NCBI GenBank assembly: GCA_028727785.1
Contig: JAQYNQ010000113.1
Span: 1-39,287 of the forward strand
DNA length: 39,287 nt
Direction: 5' to 3'
Source: Eubacteriaceae bacterium
GTDB lineage: Bacteria > Bacillota > Clostridia > Peptostreptococcales > Anaerovoracaceae
Positions 1-8,012 of the stretch are shown here, in pieces (the first letter of the stretch is position 1; every line of letters begins with the position of its first letter). The position numbers and the translations under genes were made by a program. The notes beneath the pieces are model-generated. The model ran no database searches, was not told the DNA's origin, and saw only the letters and a list, made by a program, of their open reading frames with translations.

Positions 1-242
1 ATTGAACATTTCTCGCTGAACACTTTTGGGCTGTCCACATGACATGCCTCCATCTTAGGTCCGACCTCGAAGTAAAGAGCACCGTTACCTTCTATTTTGA
101 CTTTTATGCTGTAGTTCAGGCTTGCAGCCGAGACACCATCAAAACTTACTGATCCCAGCAGTACTGCCATGAGCAATATGCATATTGATCTGAGAAGTCG
201 GCTTTCGCCTGTGATAACAGACCTGTTTAATATTTTTGTCAT
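1..242 (-). CDS. 5' part of a putative secreted protein with signal peptide-like N-terminus; truncated by window edge
   Basis: Minus-strand ATG at 242..240 opens MTKILNRSVITGESRLLRSICILLMAVLLGSVSFDGVSAASLNYSIKVKIEGNGALYFEVGPKMEACHVDSPKVFSEKCS..., open to the window edge; hydrophobic segment followed by an A-S-A-type cleavage region. Confidence 0.5.
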   Translation of the reverse strand, partial: MTKILNRSVITGESRLLRSICILLMAVLLGSVSFDGVSAASLNYSIKVKIEGNGALYFEVGPKMEACHVDSPKVFSEKCS

Positions 243-325
243 AAGTATACCTTCTTTCCTGAACGGTTCTGTGCCAAGTCAGCCGGATTATTATGACTGG
301 AAGTAAATGTAAATATAATTATAAA

Positions 326-355
326 GACCTTGTATGAGGAATACAAGGCCTTTTG
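326..355 (-). terminator. intrinsic terminator, possibly bidirectional, after the yprB-like gene
   Basis: CCTTGTAT-GAGGA-ATACAAGG perfect 8-bp stem (328-348), T-rich flanks on both strands. Confidence 0.6.
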
Positions 356-377
356 AAATTTACCATATATTAAAATA

Positions 378-1361
378 TTACTTGTCTAAGAGTGCAAGGA
401 GAAATGCATTGATTTCCATAGGATTGAATCGGCCCCTGTTATTTACAATAAGGTAACCGTTGGTCACTGCCGGGTAGTTTTCAATTTTACTGATGCAATC
501 ACCCAGAATCATGTGAGCATCAAAGTACATAGCACCGGCTTCAACTTCGCAAGGAATAATAATTTCAGCATCGCCACTTGCAGCATCCATAACTATGGAG
601 TAAGGCCGGTCCATGGTTGGAAACGAAATATAGTCTACAGGGTCACAGTGCTGCTTTGCCATGATATGAAGCTGGCGGCCTTTTAAAGTTATTCTGTTAA
701 TGTTCAGATTACCTGCAGGAAAACCCAGTTTGAACATTGCACTGTGAAAATCTGAAGAGGCAATGACAGGGAGCAGCTTGTACAGCTGAATCAGGTCGTC
801 GTGATTATGAAGCAGGATTTTGCGTTCAAGATCGAAAGACCTGGTTTCCATATAGCGTTCATAAAGCTTTACACTTTCCCCGCCGGAGATTTCATCTTCT
901 CTGGATTGAGAGAGACCCATATACCTTTCCACGCTTTTCTGGCTAAGACTTGGAAGCACATCTCTAAGATTAGAATGGCCGTTTAGAACGAGGTACAGGT
1001 CAAGATTGTATAAATTGTCAGGGAATCTTAATCCATGCTTCTTTGCACGTGTTTCCATGAACGGAATATCAAAGTGTTTTCCGTTATATGTTATGATGAA
1101 ATCCACATCCCTAAGAATCTTCATTGTTTTCTCAATGATTTCTTTTTCGTCATCAGGCTCATTGGCAAAAAGCTGAATGACACGGGCATCCTCGCCATAT
1201 CCAGGATAAATCAGAATACCGGATATTACAACCTTATATGAAGCAGGCATCAGACCGGTGGTTTCAATGTCAAAAACAGCAAGTTTCTTCCTGCCAAAAT
1301 ACATGGAAAACATTTTGGATGTGTACGGCTTGAGTTTAATCCCTTCTTCAATAAATTTCAT
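378..1361 (-). CDS. YprB-like ribonuclease H-like / DEDD 3'-5' exonuclease domain protein
   Basis: 327 aa; FDIETTGL motif, 'DFIITYNGKHFDIPFM' and 'HNHDDLIQLYKL' are exonuclease motifs typical of the YprB_RNaseH-like family. Confidence 0.8.
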   Translation of the reverse strand: MKFIEEGIKLKPYTSKMFSMYFGRKKLAVFDIETTGLMPASYKVVISGILIYPGYGEDARVIQLFANEPDDEKEIIEKTMKILRDVDFIITYNGKHFDIPFMETRAKKHGLRFPDNLYNLDLYLVLNGHSNLRDVLPSLSQKSVERYMGLSQSREDEISGGESVKLYERYMETRSFDLERKILLHNHDDLIQLYKLLPVIASSDFHSAMFKLGFPAGNLNINRITLKGRQLHIMAKQHCDPVDYISFPTMDRPYSIVMDAASGDAEIIIPCEVEAGAMYFDAHMILGDCISKIENYPAVTNGYLIVNNRGRFNPMEINAFLLALLDK

Positions 1362-1418
1362 GACAGCCTCCAGAAAAATATTCTTTTCAACAAATAATTA
1401 TCCCTAAAATTCATCCGT

Positions 1419-1449
1419 AAAACAAAATAGACCGCAGGGGTGCAGTCTA
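1419..1449 (-). terminator. intrinsic terminator of candidate ncRNA
   Basis: 9-bp stem (one G-U), CCCC loop, TTTTGTTTT tract on the minus strand. Confidence 0.6.
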
Positions 1450-1510
1450 CTTTGTTCAAAAGGGGTATTGGGATTAGAGATTATTGAGGTTATCAGGGGG
1501 ATAACCTCAA
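1419..1510 (-). ncRNA. candidate C-rich small RNA or 5' leader/attenuator
   Basis: Immediately downstream of a good promoter: 5' hairpin TTGAGGTTATC-CCCCT-GATAACCTCAA (1510..1484), unpaired C-rich linker AATCCCAATACCCCTTTTG, then hairpin TAGACTGCA-CCCC-TGCGGTCTA followed by TTTTGTTTT. No coding capacity in this RNA is apparent. Confidence 0.5.
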
Positions 1511-1514
1511 GTAA

Positions 1515-1543
1515 ATTATACAAAACTTGGGCGAAAAATGCAA
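1515..1543 (-). promoter_or_regulatory. sigma-A-type promoter for candidate ncRNA / yprB leader
   Basis: Minus strand TTGCAT (1543..1538), 17-bp spacer, TATAAT (1520..1515). Confidence 0.65.
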
Positions 1544-1657
1544 GAATAAAAAACAAAAATCCCTTTATTGTCGTAAAGTTTTGATACAAAATGAGATTCT
1601 TTCTTGTTATAATTGCCACATAGAGATTACTGATTACATACAAGAGGAGGAATTGGA

Positions 1658-1918
1658 ATGGAAATCTTAAAAGTATCAGCAAAGTCAAACCCTAATTCAG
1701 TAGCAGGAGCATTAGCAGGTGTTCTAAGAGAGAAAGGCGGGGCTGAAATACAGGCAATTGGTGCCGGTGCTTTGAACCAGGCAATCAAAGCCACTGCAAT
1801 CGCAAGAGGTTTTGTTGCTCCCGGGGGAATCGATCTGGTGTGTGTTCCGGCGTTCACTGATATTCAAATTGAAGGCGAGGAACGAACTGCAATTAAGCTG
1901 ATCGTGGAGCCAAGATAA
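1658..1918 (+). CDS. spoVS: stage V sporulation protein S
   Basis: 86 aa MEILKVSAKSNPNSVAGALAGVLREKG...AIGAGALNQAIKATAIARGFVAPGGIDLVCVPAFTDIQIEGEERTAIKLIVEPR; characteristic SpoVS sequence; RBS AGAGGAGG upstream. Confidence 0.97.
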   Translation: MEILKVSAKSNPNSVAGALAGVLREKGGAEIQAIGAGALNQAIKATAIARGFVAPGGIDLVCVPAFTDIQIEGEERTAIKLIVEPR

Positions 1919-1945
1919 TTGTTAAACCCGAATAATTGCTAATAT

Positions 1946-1993
1946 GAACGCAAGCTTTCATGCAGACAACATGAATTCTTGCGTTCTTTTTTT
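1946..1993 (+). terminator. intrinsic terminator after spoVS
   Basis: GAACGCAAG...CTTGCGTTC stem followed by TTTTTTT. Confidence 0.75.
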
Positions 1994-2055
1994 CTAAAAT
2001 CATTGATAAGCTTTCACAAGTCAGATATAATTTAAGAGTTAAGGAGGTGCAATCA

Positions 2056-2589
2056 GTGACATTCGAGGAAAAAATCTTAGAATCTGAAATGATATACGAA
2101 GGCGCAATTCTAAACCTTAGAAAAGACAAAGTAACTGTAAAAACAGGTACAGCATATAGAGAAATAGTTGAACATAACGGCGGTGCGGTAGTAGTTGCAG
2201 TCACCGATGAGAACAAAGTGTTAATGGTCAAGCAGTACAGAGTTTCTGTACAGAGAGACGTTCTTGAACTGCCTGCGGGTAAAATTGACAGAGGCGAAGA
2301 TCCCATGGCAGCGGCTGTCAGAGAGCTTAAGGAGGAAACCGGCTACACACCGGGAAAGACTGTACATCTGATCAGCTCATATCCAAGTATCGGATACACT
2401 CAGGAAATGCTGCATATTTATCTCTGTACAGATCTTACACCGGGTGAGACGAACTGGGATGAAAATGAAATGCTTGAAATTTATGAGTATGATTTTGACC
2501 GGCTCATGGACATGATTGCCAGAGGTGAGCTTAAGGACGGTAAGACTCAGCTGGGACTGCTGATGGCTAAACAAGTACTTGGATTATAA
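2056..2589 (+). CDS. nudF: NUDIX hydrolase, ADP-ribose pyrophosphatase family
   Basis: Nudix box GKIDRGEDPMAAAVRELKEETGY; AAGGAGG at 2041-2047 favours the GTG at 2056 rather than the listed GTG at 2047, which overlaps the RBS. Confidence 0.85.
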   Translation: MTFEEKILESEMIYEGAILNLRKDKVTVKTGTAYREIVEHNGGAVVVAVTDENKVLMVKQYRVSVQRDVLELPAGKIDRGEDPMAAAVRELKEETGYTPGKTVHLISSYPSIGYTQEMLHIYLCTDLTPGETNWDENEMLEIYEYDFDRLMDMIARGELKDGKTQLGLLMAKQVLGL

Positions 2590-3043
2590 GTACTTCCAGA
2601 AAACTGGATGTTAACAGAATTCCAAACCCTGCAAAGTATGACCTGATTTTTGTGTTTTTTGATTTATCAAAACCTATAAGCAGCAGGTATGCATACACCG
2701 GAATTTTGATCAGGCTTCGCGGCAGAAGGACAGCCAGGCAGAGAATGAAGCTCTGTGTGAGCATAAGATGTGCTGCTGTGAATCCCAGGGCATAGGCTTT
2801 GCAGGCAACTATGAGAAAGTTTATGGGTAGGAGAACAGTGCTTCGTGCAAAGAGAAAAAAGGCAAGGACTACGAGTAAATCTGTACGGATGTACGACAGC
2901 AGATCCTGAAAAATGCTGCCGGAAGTACAGCCGGATATGAGCTTAGGAAGATCATCTGCAGGTAAAGCAATTCTCGTGAATACGCCGGCAGAAAGCAGGA
3001 TTACCAGTGTCAGTCCTGCAGAAACAATGATTTTTTTGTTCAT
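2567..3043 (-). CDS. SpoIIM-like multi-pass membrane protein
   Basis: 158 aa, several TM segments; 'NFLIVACKAYALGFTAAHLM...LAVLLPRSLIKIPVYAYLLL' resembles the SpoIIM core; location between nudF and a xerD-like gene matches the Bacillus nudF-spoIIM-xerD neighbourhood, but on the opposite strand. Confidence 0.65.
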   Translation of the reverse strand: MNKKIIVSAGLTLVILLSAGVFTRIALPADDLPKLISGCTSGSIFQDLLSYIRTDLLVVLAFFLFARSTVLLPINFLIVACKAYALGFTAAHLMLTQSFILCLAVLLPRSLIKIPVYAYLLLIGFDKSKNTKIRSYFAGFGILLTSSFLEVLIIQVLV

Positions 3044-3102
3044 AATCAGACTCCTTTACCTTTTATTAGTATGTACGAGCTTAGAATATATGAGGAATTA
3101 AG

Positions 3103-3993
3103 ATGGAGATAAGAAAATTTATCGACTATTTAAAGGGAGAGAAAAAAACATCTGCAAACACATGTGATGCATATTTTCGTGATTTGAATGCTTTTCGCAT
3201 TTTTCTTACAGAACGCGGTGTGACAGATATGAGTGAGGCAAGTTCCGCGGATGTTGCCGCATATTTGATGACGTTGAAAAATGAGGGAAAGACGAGAGCT
3301 ACTGCAAATCGAAAATTATCTTCTATTAGAAGCTTTTATAAATATATGCAGAGACTTGGAGAGATTCAGGTTAATCCTACTGAGGATATTAAGTCGCCTC
3401 GCATTGAACGCAGAAAACTGGAATACCTGACTGTTGAGGAAGTTGAGCATCTGCTGGAAACTCCGGATGATTCCGTTAAAGGAATCAGAGACCGTGCAAT
3501 TCTTGAGGTTATGTACGCGACGGGAATCAGAGTTTCAGAACTTATAGAACTGAGAGTTCGGGATGTGAACTTCAGAATGGGTTTTGTCACCTGCAATGGT
3601 GAACACGGGCGTGCAAGAATTGTTCCTATGGGTTCAATAGCAAGACGTTCACTGGATGACTATATGCTAAAAAGCCGAAGCATTTTCATGGAGGGCAAGG
3701 ATGAGAAGAACCCGGATGGTCCTCTTTTTGTAAACTATCAGGGTGAGGCTTTTTCCAGACAGGGACTCTGGAAGGTTTTGAAGAAGTATGGCGAAATTTG
3801 CGGCCTTGGAGACAAGCTTACGCCGCATATTCTGCGCATAAGCTTCGGGGTACATATGGTTCAGAACGGTGCGGATCTGAAATCTCTACAGGAACTTATG
3901 GGAAATGAAGATATTATGGCCATGGAAATTTTCCTTTCTGTATCTAAAAATAGAATCAAGGATGTGTACGATAGAACACATCCGCGTGCATAG
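3103..3993 (+). CDS. XerD-like tyrosine recombinase with degenerate active site (predicted non-catalytic)
   Basis: 296 aa with N-terminal SAM-like and C-terminal recombinase domains ('ATGIRVSELIELRVRDVNF', 'LTPHILRISFGVHMVQNGADLKSLQELMGNEDI', tail 'KDVYDRTHPRA'). Catalytic Tyr position is Phe277, H270-equivalent is Asn268, core Lys position is Glu167. Confidence 0.85.
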   Translation: MEIRKFIDYLKGEKKTSANTCDAYFRDLNAFRIFLTERGVTDMSEASSADVAAYLMTLKNEGKTRATANRKLSSIRSFYKYMQRLGEIQVNPTEDIKSPRIERRKLEYLTVEEVEHLLETPDDSVKGIRDRAILEVMYATGIRVSELIELRVRDVNFRMGFVTCNGEHGRARIVPMGSIARRSLDDYMLKSRSIFMEGKDEKNPDGPLFVNYQGEAFSRQGLWKVLKKYGEICGLGDKLTPHILRISFGVHMVQNGADLKSLQELMGNEDIMAMEIFLSVSKNRIKDVYDRTHPRA

Positions 3994-4017
3994 CCAGGAA
4001 AATACAGCAAAAAAAAC

Positions 4018-4046
4018 TTGCAAAAGCTGTGTTTTCGTGGTAAAAT
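4018..4046 (+). promoter_or_regulatory. promoter of rplS
   Basis: TTGCAA - 17 bp - TAAAAT. Confidence 0.7.
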
Positions 4047-4132
4047 AAACGCGTTGTAAATTCGGGCGGTCCTCTGTAAGAGCATTAGGGCTATTGCAAG
4101 AACGCTTCGTAGGGTAAGGAGGATACTATACA

Positions 4133-4471
4133 ATGAACATTTTAGATGCAGTTGCACAGGATTATCTGAAGAAAGAAATCCCTGCTTTTAACGTTGGTGA
4201 CACTGTAAGAGTACACGTTAAAATTAAAGAAGGAAACAGAGAAAGAATCCAGAACTTCGAAGGTTTTGTACTTAAGAGACAGAACGGCGGAATCGCTGAA
4301 ACTTTCACAGTAAGAAAGATTTCATCCGGAGTTGGAGTAGAAAAGACTTTCCCTATTCACTCACCATGGGTTGAAGAAATCGAAGTTATCAGAAAGGGTA
4401 ACGTAAGAAGAGCTAAGCTGAACTACATGAGAGGCAGAACAGGTAAAGCTGCTAAAATTAAGAGCAAATAA
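4133..4471 (+). CDS. rplS: 50S ribosomal protein L19
   Basis: 112 aa; '[92 protein letters not shown]'. Confidence 0.98.
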   Translation: MNILDAVAQDYLKKEIPAFNVGDTVRVHVKIKEGNRERIQNFEGFVLKRQNGGIAETFTVRKISSGVGVEKTFPIHSPWVEEIEVIRKGNVRRAKLNYMRGRTGKAAKIKSK

Positions 4472-4490
4472 GCTGAATTATAGCAAAATC

Positions 4491-4526
4491 AGAGGATTGC
4501 AGATGCAGTCCTCTTTTTTCTTTTTT
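4491..4526 (+). terminator. intrinsic terminator after rplS
   Basis: AGAGGATTGC-AGAT-GCAGTCCTCT stem followed by T-rich tract. Confidence 0.85.
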
Positions 4527-4538
4527 AGCGAATGAACA

Positions 4539-4567
4539 TTTACATTAATTGCGGAAATTGGTATAAT
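4539..4567 (+). promoter_or_regulatory. promoter of rbgA-rnhB
   Basis: TTTACA - 17 bp - TATAAT. Confidence 0.7.
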
Positions 4568-4608
4568 GTCTTACGTATGGGATTATCACAGCAAAGGAGG
4601 AGATTTAC

Positions 4609-5451
4609 ATCGGAAATTTAGATAATATCAATTGGTATCCGGGCCATATGAAGAAGACTCGAGAGCTGATAGCGGAAAATCTGAAGATGGTTGATCTTGT
4701 AATTGAGGTCATTGACGCAAGAATTCCGTCTTCTAGCAGAAATCCTATTATTGATGAGCTTGTAAACGGGAAGAAAAGAATCATTATCCTTAATAAAAGT
4801 GATCTTTCAGACGTTAAAGAAAATGAAAAATGGGCCGATCATTTCAGAAAGCAGGGGAATCAGGTGCTTGCAATGAACTGCATGACCGGTACCGGTGTAA
4901 ATCAGCTGTACAAGATTCTTAATAAGGAACAGGAAGAAAAGAACAGCGGACAGATGAGAAACAGGCCGCTTAGAATGATGATTGTTGGCGTTCCAAACGT
5001 TGGAAAATCATCACTCATAAATAGAATGACAGGGAAGAAGAGTGCACAGACAGGAGACAGACCGGGGGTTACAAGAGGAAAGCAATGGCTTGCACTAAAA
5101 AATGGAATGCAGCTTCTGGATACTCCGGGAATCCTGTGGCCAAAATTTGAGGATCCGAAAGTAGGCCTTAATCTTGCATTTTGCGGATCGATTAAAGATG
5201 AAATTATGGATACAGCAACTCTGGCACTGGAACTGATTGATGTTCTTGGAGAGGATTATCCGGAACTTCTGATGGAAAGATACAAGCTGGATGAGGTTGT
5301 AGAAATGCCACTTGAAAATATGGAAGAGATTGCACGGAAAAGAGGATTTATCCTTGCAGGCAAGCGTATAGACTATGAAAGATGCGGTCGGACTGTTCTT
5401 GATGAATTCAGAGCAGGAAAGATCGGCAGCATCACACTGGAACGTTTGTAA
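4609..5451 (+). CDS. rbgA: ribosome biogenesis GTPase RbgA (YlqF), apparent ATC start
   Basis: Circularly permuted GTPase motifs NKSD, GVPNVGKSSLIN, DTPGILWPKF; in-frame N-terminal NINWYPGHM (family-typical) lies upstream of the first ATG (4648); AAAGGAGG at 4593-4600 sits 8 nt before ATC at 4609; no in-frame ATG/GTG/TTG between the stop at 4564 and 4648. Confidence 0.9.
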   Translation: MGNLDNINWYPGHMKKTRELIAENLKMVDLVIEVIDARIPSSSRNPIIDELVNGKKRIIILNKSDLSDVKENEKWADHFRKQGNQVLAMNCMTGTGVNQLYKILNKEQEEKNSGQMRNRPLRMMIVGVPNVGKSSLINRMTGKKSAQTGDRPGVTRGKQWLALKNGMQLLDTPGILWPKFEDPKVGLNLAFCGSIKDEIMDTATLALELIDVLGEDYPELLMERYKLDEVVEMPLENMEEIARKRGFILAGKRIDYERCGRTVLDEFRAGKIGSITLERL

Positions 5452-5510
5452 GTCGGCACCTGACAGTCGATTCAGGATGAAATGACATAAAACAGAAAAC
5501 AGGTGGTAAA

Positions 5511-6188
5511 ATGGCAAGAATGACTAAGACAGAAAGAGAAGCATTTCTCAGGCAGAGACTTATAGAAATGCAAGGCTATGAGAATGAGCTGAAGGCCAAA
5601 GGTTATCGGTTCATTGCAGGAGTAGATGAGGTTGGCAGAGGTCCACTGGCCGGACCTGTGGTTACAGCTGCAGTGGTTTTGCCCGACAACTTTGACATTC
5701 TGGGAATTGATGATTCCAAGAAGCTGACAGAGAAAAAGAGAGAGGCACTTTTCGACGTTATTTTAGATAAAGCGGTGTGCTACGGCATAGGCATTAAAGA
5801 CAATAGTGTCATAGACCGGGTGAACATTCTCCAGGCAACAAAACTTGCAATGGCTGAAGCTATTGAGAACGCAGACCGAATGCTCAGAGAGAAAACAGGT
5901 GAAAGTATAGAGTTTGTTCTTTTTGATGCAATGAAAATAGATGCGGTAGAGAAACCGCAAATGTCACTGATCAAAGGTGACAGCAAAAGCCTGTCTATTG
6001 CAGCAGCATCCATTGTTGCCAAGGTGACAAGAGACAGAATGATGGTGGAATATGATAAGGTGTATCCGTACTATGGATTCAGCAGCAATAAGGGATATGG
6101 AACAAAAGCCCATTATGAGGGACTGCAAAAACATGGTACTACGCCGATACATAGAGAAAGCTTTTTAGGGAGTTTTTACAATAAATAG
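5511..6188 (+). CDS. rnhB: ribonuclease HII
   Basis: 225 aa; 'FIAGVDEVGRGPLAGPVVTAAVVLP', 'DDSKKLTEKKRE', 'KGDSKSLSIAAASIVAKVTRDRMM'. Confidence 0.97.
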   Translation: MARMTKTEREAFLRQRLIEMQGYENELKAKGYRFIAGVDEVGRGPLAGPVVTAAVVLPDNFDILGIDDSKKLTEKKREALFDVILDKAVCYGIGIKDNSVIDRVNILQATKLAMAEAIENADRMLREKTGESIEFVLFDAMKIDAVEKPQMSLIKGDSKSLSIAAASIVAKVTRDRMMVEYDKVYPYYGFSSNKGYGTKAHYEGLQKHGTTPIHRESFLGSFYNK

Positions 6189-6215
6189 GCACGTAAGATT
6201 TTAGGAGGTTTTAGA

Positions 6216-7892
6216 ATGGAAGTAAAGAGCGATATTCAGATTGCGCAGGAAGTTGAAATGTACAATATCAGGGAGATTGCAAAGGCTGCGGGAATTGACG
6301 AAAAGTACGTTGAAATGTACGGAAACTACAAGGCAAAAGTCGATTACAAAATGCTTGATGACATGGCAGATGTACCTGATGGAAAACTGGTGCTGGTAAC
6401 TGCAATTTCACCGACACCTGCAGGAGAAGGAAAGACTACTACATCTGTAGGTCTTGCAGATGCCCTTCACAAGAAGGGAGTAAATGTAATGGTTGCCCTT
6501 CGTGAGCCTTCACTGGGACCTGTATTCGGTGTAAAAGGCGGAGCAGCAGGTGGTGGCTATGCACAGGTTGTTCCTATGGAAGACATAAACCTTCACTTTA
6601 CCGGTGACTTCCATGCTATAGGTGCAGCAAACAATCTGATTGCAGCTATGCTGGACAATCACATTCAGCAGGGCAATGAATTAAACATCGACCCAAGATC
6701 AATTACATGGAAGAGAGCTGTTGACATGAATGACAGACAGCTGAGAAGAATTATCGACGGTATGGGCGGAAAAATGAGTGGCGTACCTAGAGAAGACGGT
6801 TTTGAGATTACTGTGGCAAGTGAAATCATGGCTATTCTTTGTCTGTCCAAGGATATTGATGATCTGAAGGAAAAGATAGCAAGCGTTATTCTTGGATACA
6901 CATATGCAGGTGAGCCGGTAACAGTTAGAGATATCAAAGCTCAGGGAGCTGCAGCTGCTTTACTTAAAGATGCTCTTAAACCTAACCTGGTACAGACTCT
7001 TGAAAAGACTCCGGCATTTGTTCACGGTGGACCTTTTGCAAACATTGCTCATGGATGTAACTCAATTATGGCAACAAGAATGGCTCTGAAGCTGGCAGAC
7101 GTTGTTGTAACAGAAGCAGGTTTTGCAGCTGACCTTGGAGCAGAAAAGTTTGTGGACATCAAGTGTCGAAAGGCAGGTCTGAAACCTTCTGCATGTGTAG
7201 TTGTTGCAACTGTAAGAGCGTTAAAGTACCACGGTGGCGTTGCTAAGAATGACCTTAATGAAGAAAACCTTGAAGCTCTAGAAAGAGGTCTGCCAAATCT
7301 GTTACAGCATGTTGAAAATGTTACCAAAAACTATGGCCTTCCTGCAGTAGTTGCAATTAACGAATTCCCAACTGATACTGAAGCGGAAATCAAGCTTGTT
7401 GAAGAAAAATGCAACAACCTGGGCGTAAATGTTGTTCTGAGCCAGGTTTGGGGCAAAGGTGGACAAGGCGGAATTGCTCTTGCTGAAGAGGTTTTACGTC
7501 TGTGCGAAGCTGAAAATAACTTCCAGTTTGTATATCCTCTGGATATTTCAATCAGGGAAAAGATTGAAATGATTGCCAAGAAAGTTTATCGCGCTGATGG
7601 AGTTATCTTCGAAGCAAATGCACAGAAACAGATGGCACAGCTTGAAAAACTGGGATTTAACAACATTCCGATCTGTATGGCAAAGACTCAGTTCAGCTTC
7701 TCTGATAATGCATCACTTCTTGGTGCACCAAGAGGATTCAACATTACAGTTACTGATTTGAAGGTTGATGCAGGTGCAGGATTTATTGTTGCAAAGACCG
7801 GCAACATTATGACAATGCCGGGTCTTCCAAAGGTTCCTGCGGCAGAAAAAATTGACGTAGACAACACCGGTAAGATTACAGGATTGTTCTAG
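6216..7892 (+). CDS. fhs: formate--tetrahydrofolate ligase
   Basis: 558 aa; '[24 protein letters not shown]', '[39 protein letters not shown]', '[13 protein letters not shown]'; RBS AGGAGG. Confidence 0.98.
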   Translation: MEVKSDIQIAQEVEMYNIREIAKAAGIDEKYVEMYGNYKAKVDYKMLDDMADVPDGKLVLVTAISPTPAGEGKTTTSVGLADALHKKGVNVMVALREPSLGPVFGVKGGAAGGGYAQVVPMEDINLHFTGDFHAIGAANNLIAAMLDNHIQQGNELNIDPRSITWKRAVDMNDRQLRRIIDGMGGKMSGVPREDGFEITVASEIMAILCLSKDIDDLKEKIASVILGYTYAGEPVTVRDIKAQGAAAALLKDALKPNLVQTLEKTPAFVHGGPFANIAHGCNSIMATRMALKLADVVVTEAGFAADLGAEKFVDIKCRKAGLKPSACVVVATVRALKYHGGVAKNDLNEENLEALERGLPNLLQHVENVTKNYGLPAVVAINEFPTDTEAEIKLVEEKCNNLGVNVVLSQVWGKGGQGGIALAEEVLRLCEAENNFQFVYPLDISIREKIEMIAKKVYRADGVIFEANAQKQMAQLEKLGFNNIPICMAKTQFSFSDNASLLGAPRGFNITVTDLKVDAGAGFIVAKTGNIMTMPGLPKVPAAEKIDVDNTGKITGLF

Positions 7893-7902
7893 AACAAAAT
7901 AT

Positions 7903-7950
7903 GGGGCGGCAGCAGCGGATTAATATTCTGTTGATGTGACGTCCCTTTTT
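7903..7950 (+). terminator. possible intrinsic terminator after fhs
   Basis: GGGGCG...CGTCCC (one G-U) followed by TTTTT; long loop. Confidence 0.4.
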
Positions 7951-8012
7951 ATTTATAATATACGAAATATTGCTTTGCCATGTCGATCAGATGGCTATAG
8001 GAGACTACATAA

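Noticed and set aside
1484-1510. Transcription-factor operator instead of RNA hairpin
   Set aside because: The dyad begins at the predicted transcription start and is followed by a terminator, so an RNA element is the simpler reading; operator use cannot be excluded.
3103-3993. Integrase of a mobile element
   Set aside because: No attachment-site repeats, tRNA target, excisionase or cargo; the synteny is chromosomal xerD and the active site is degenerate.
6189-6215. Riboswitch (e.g. THF) in front of fhs
   Set aside because: Only 27 nt between rnhB and fhs; no room.
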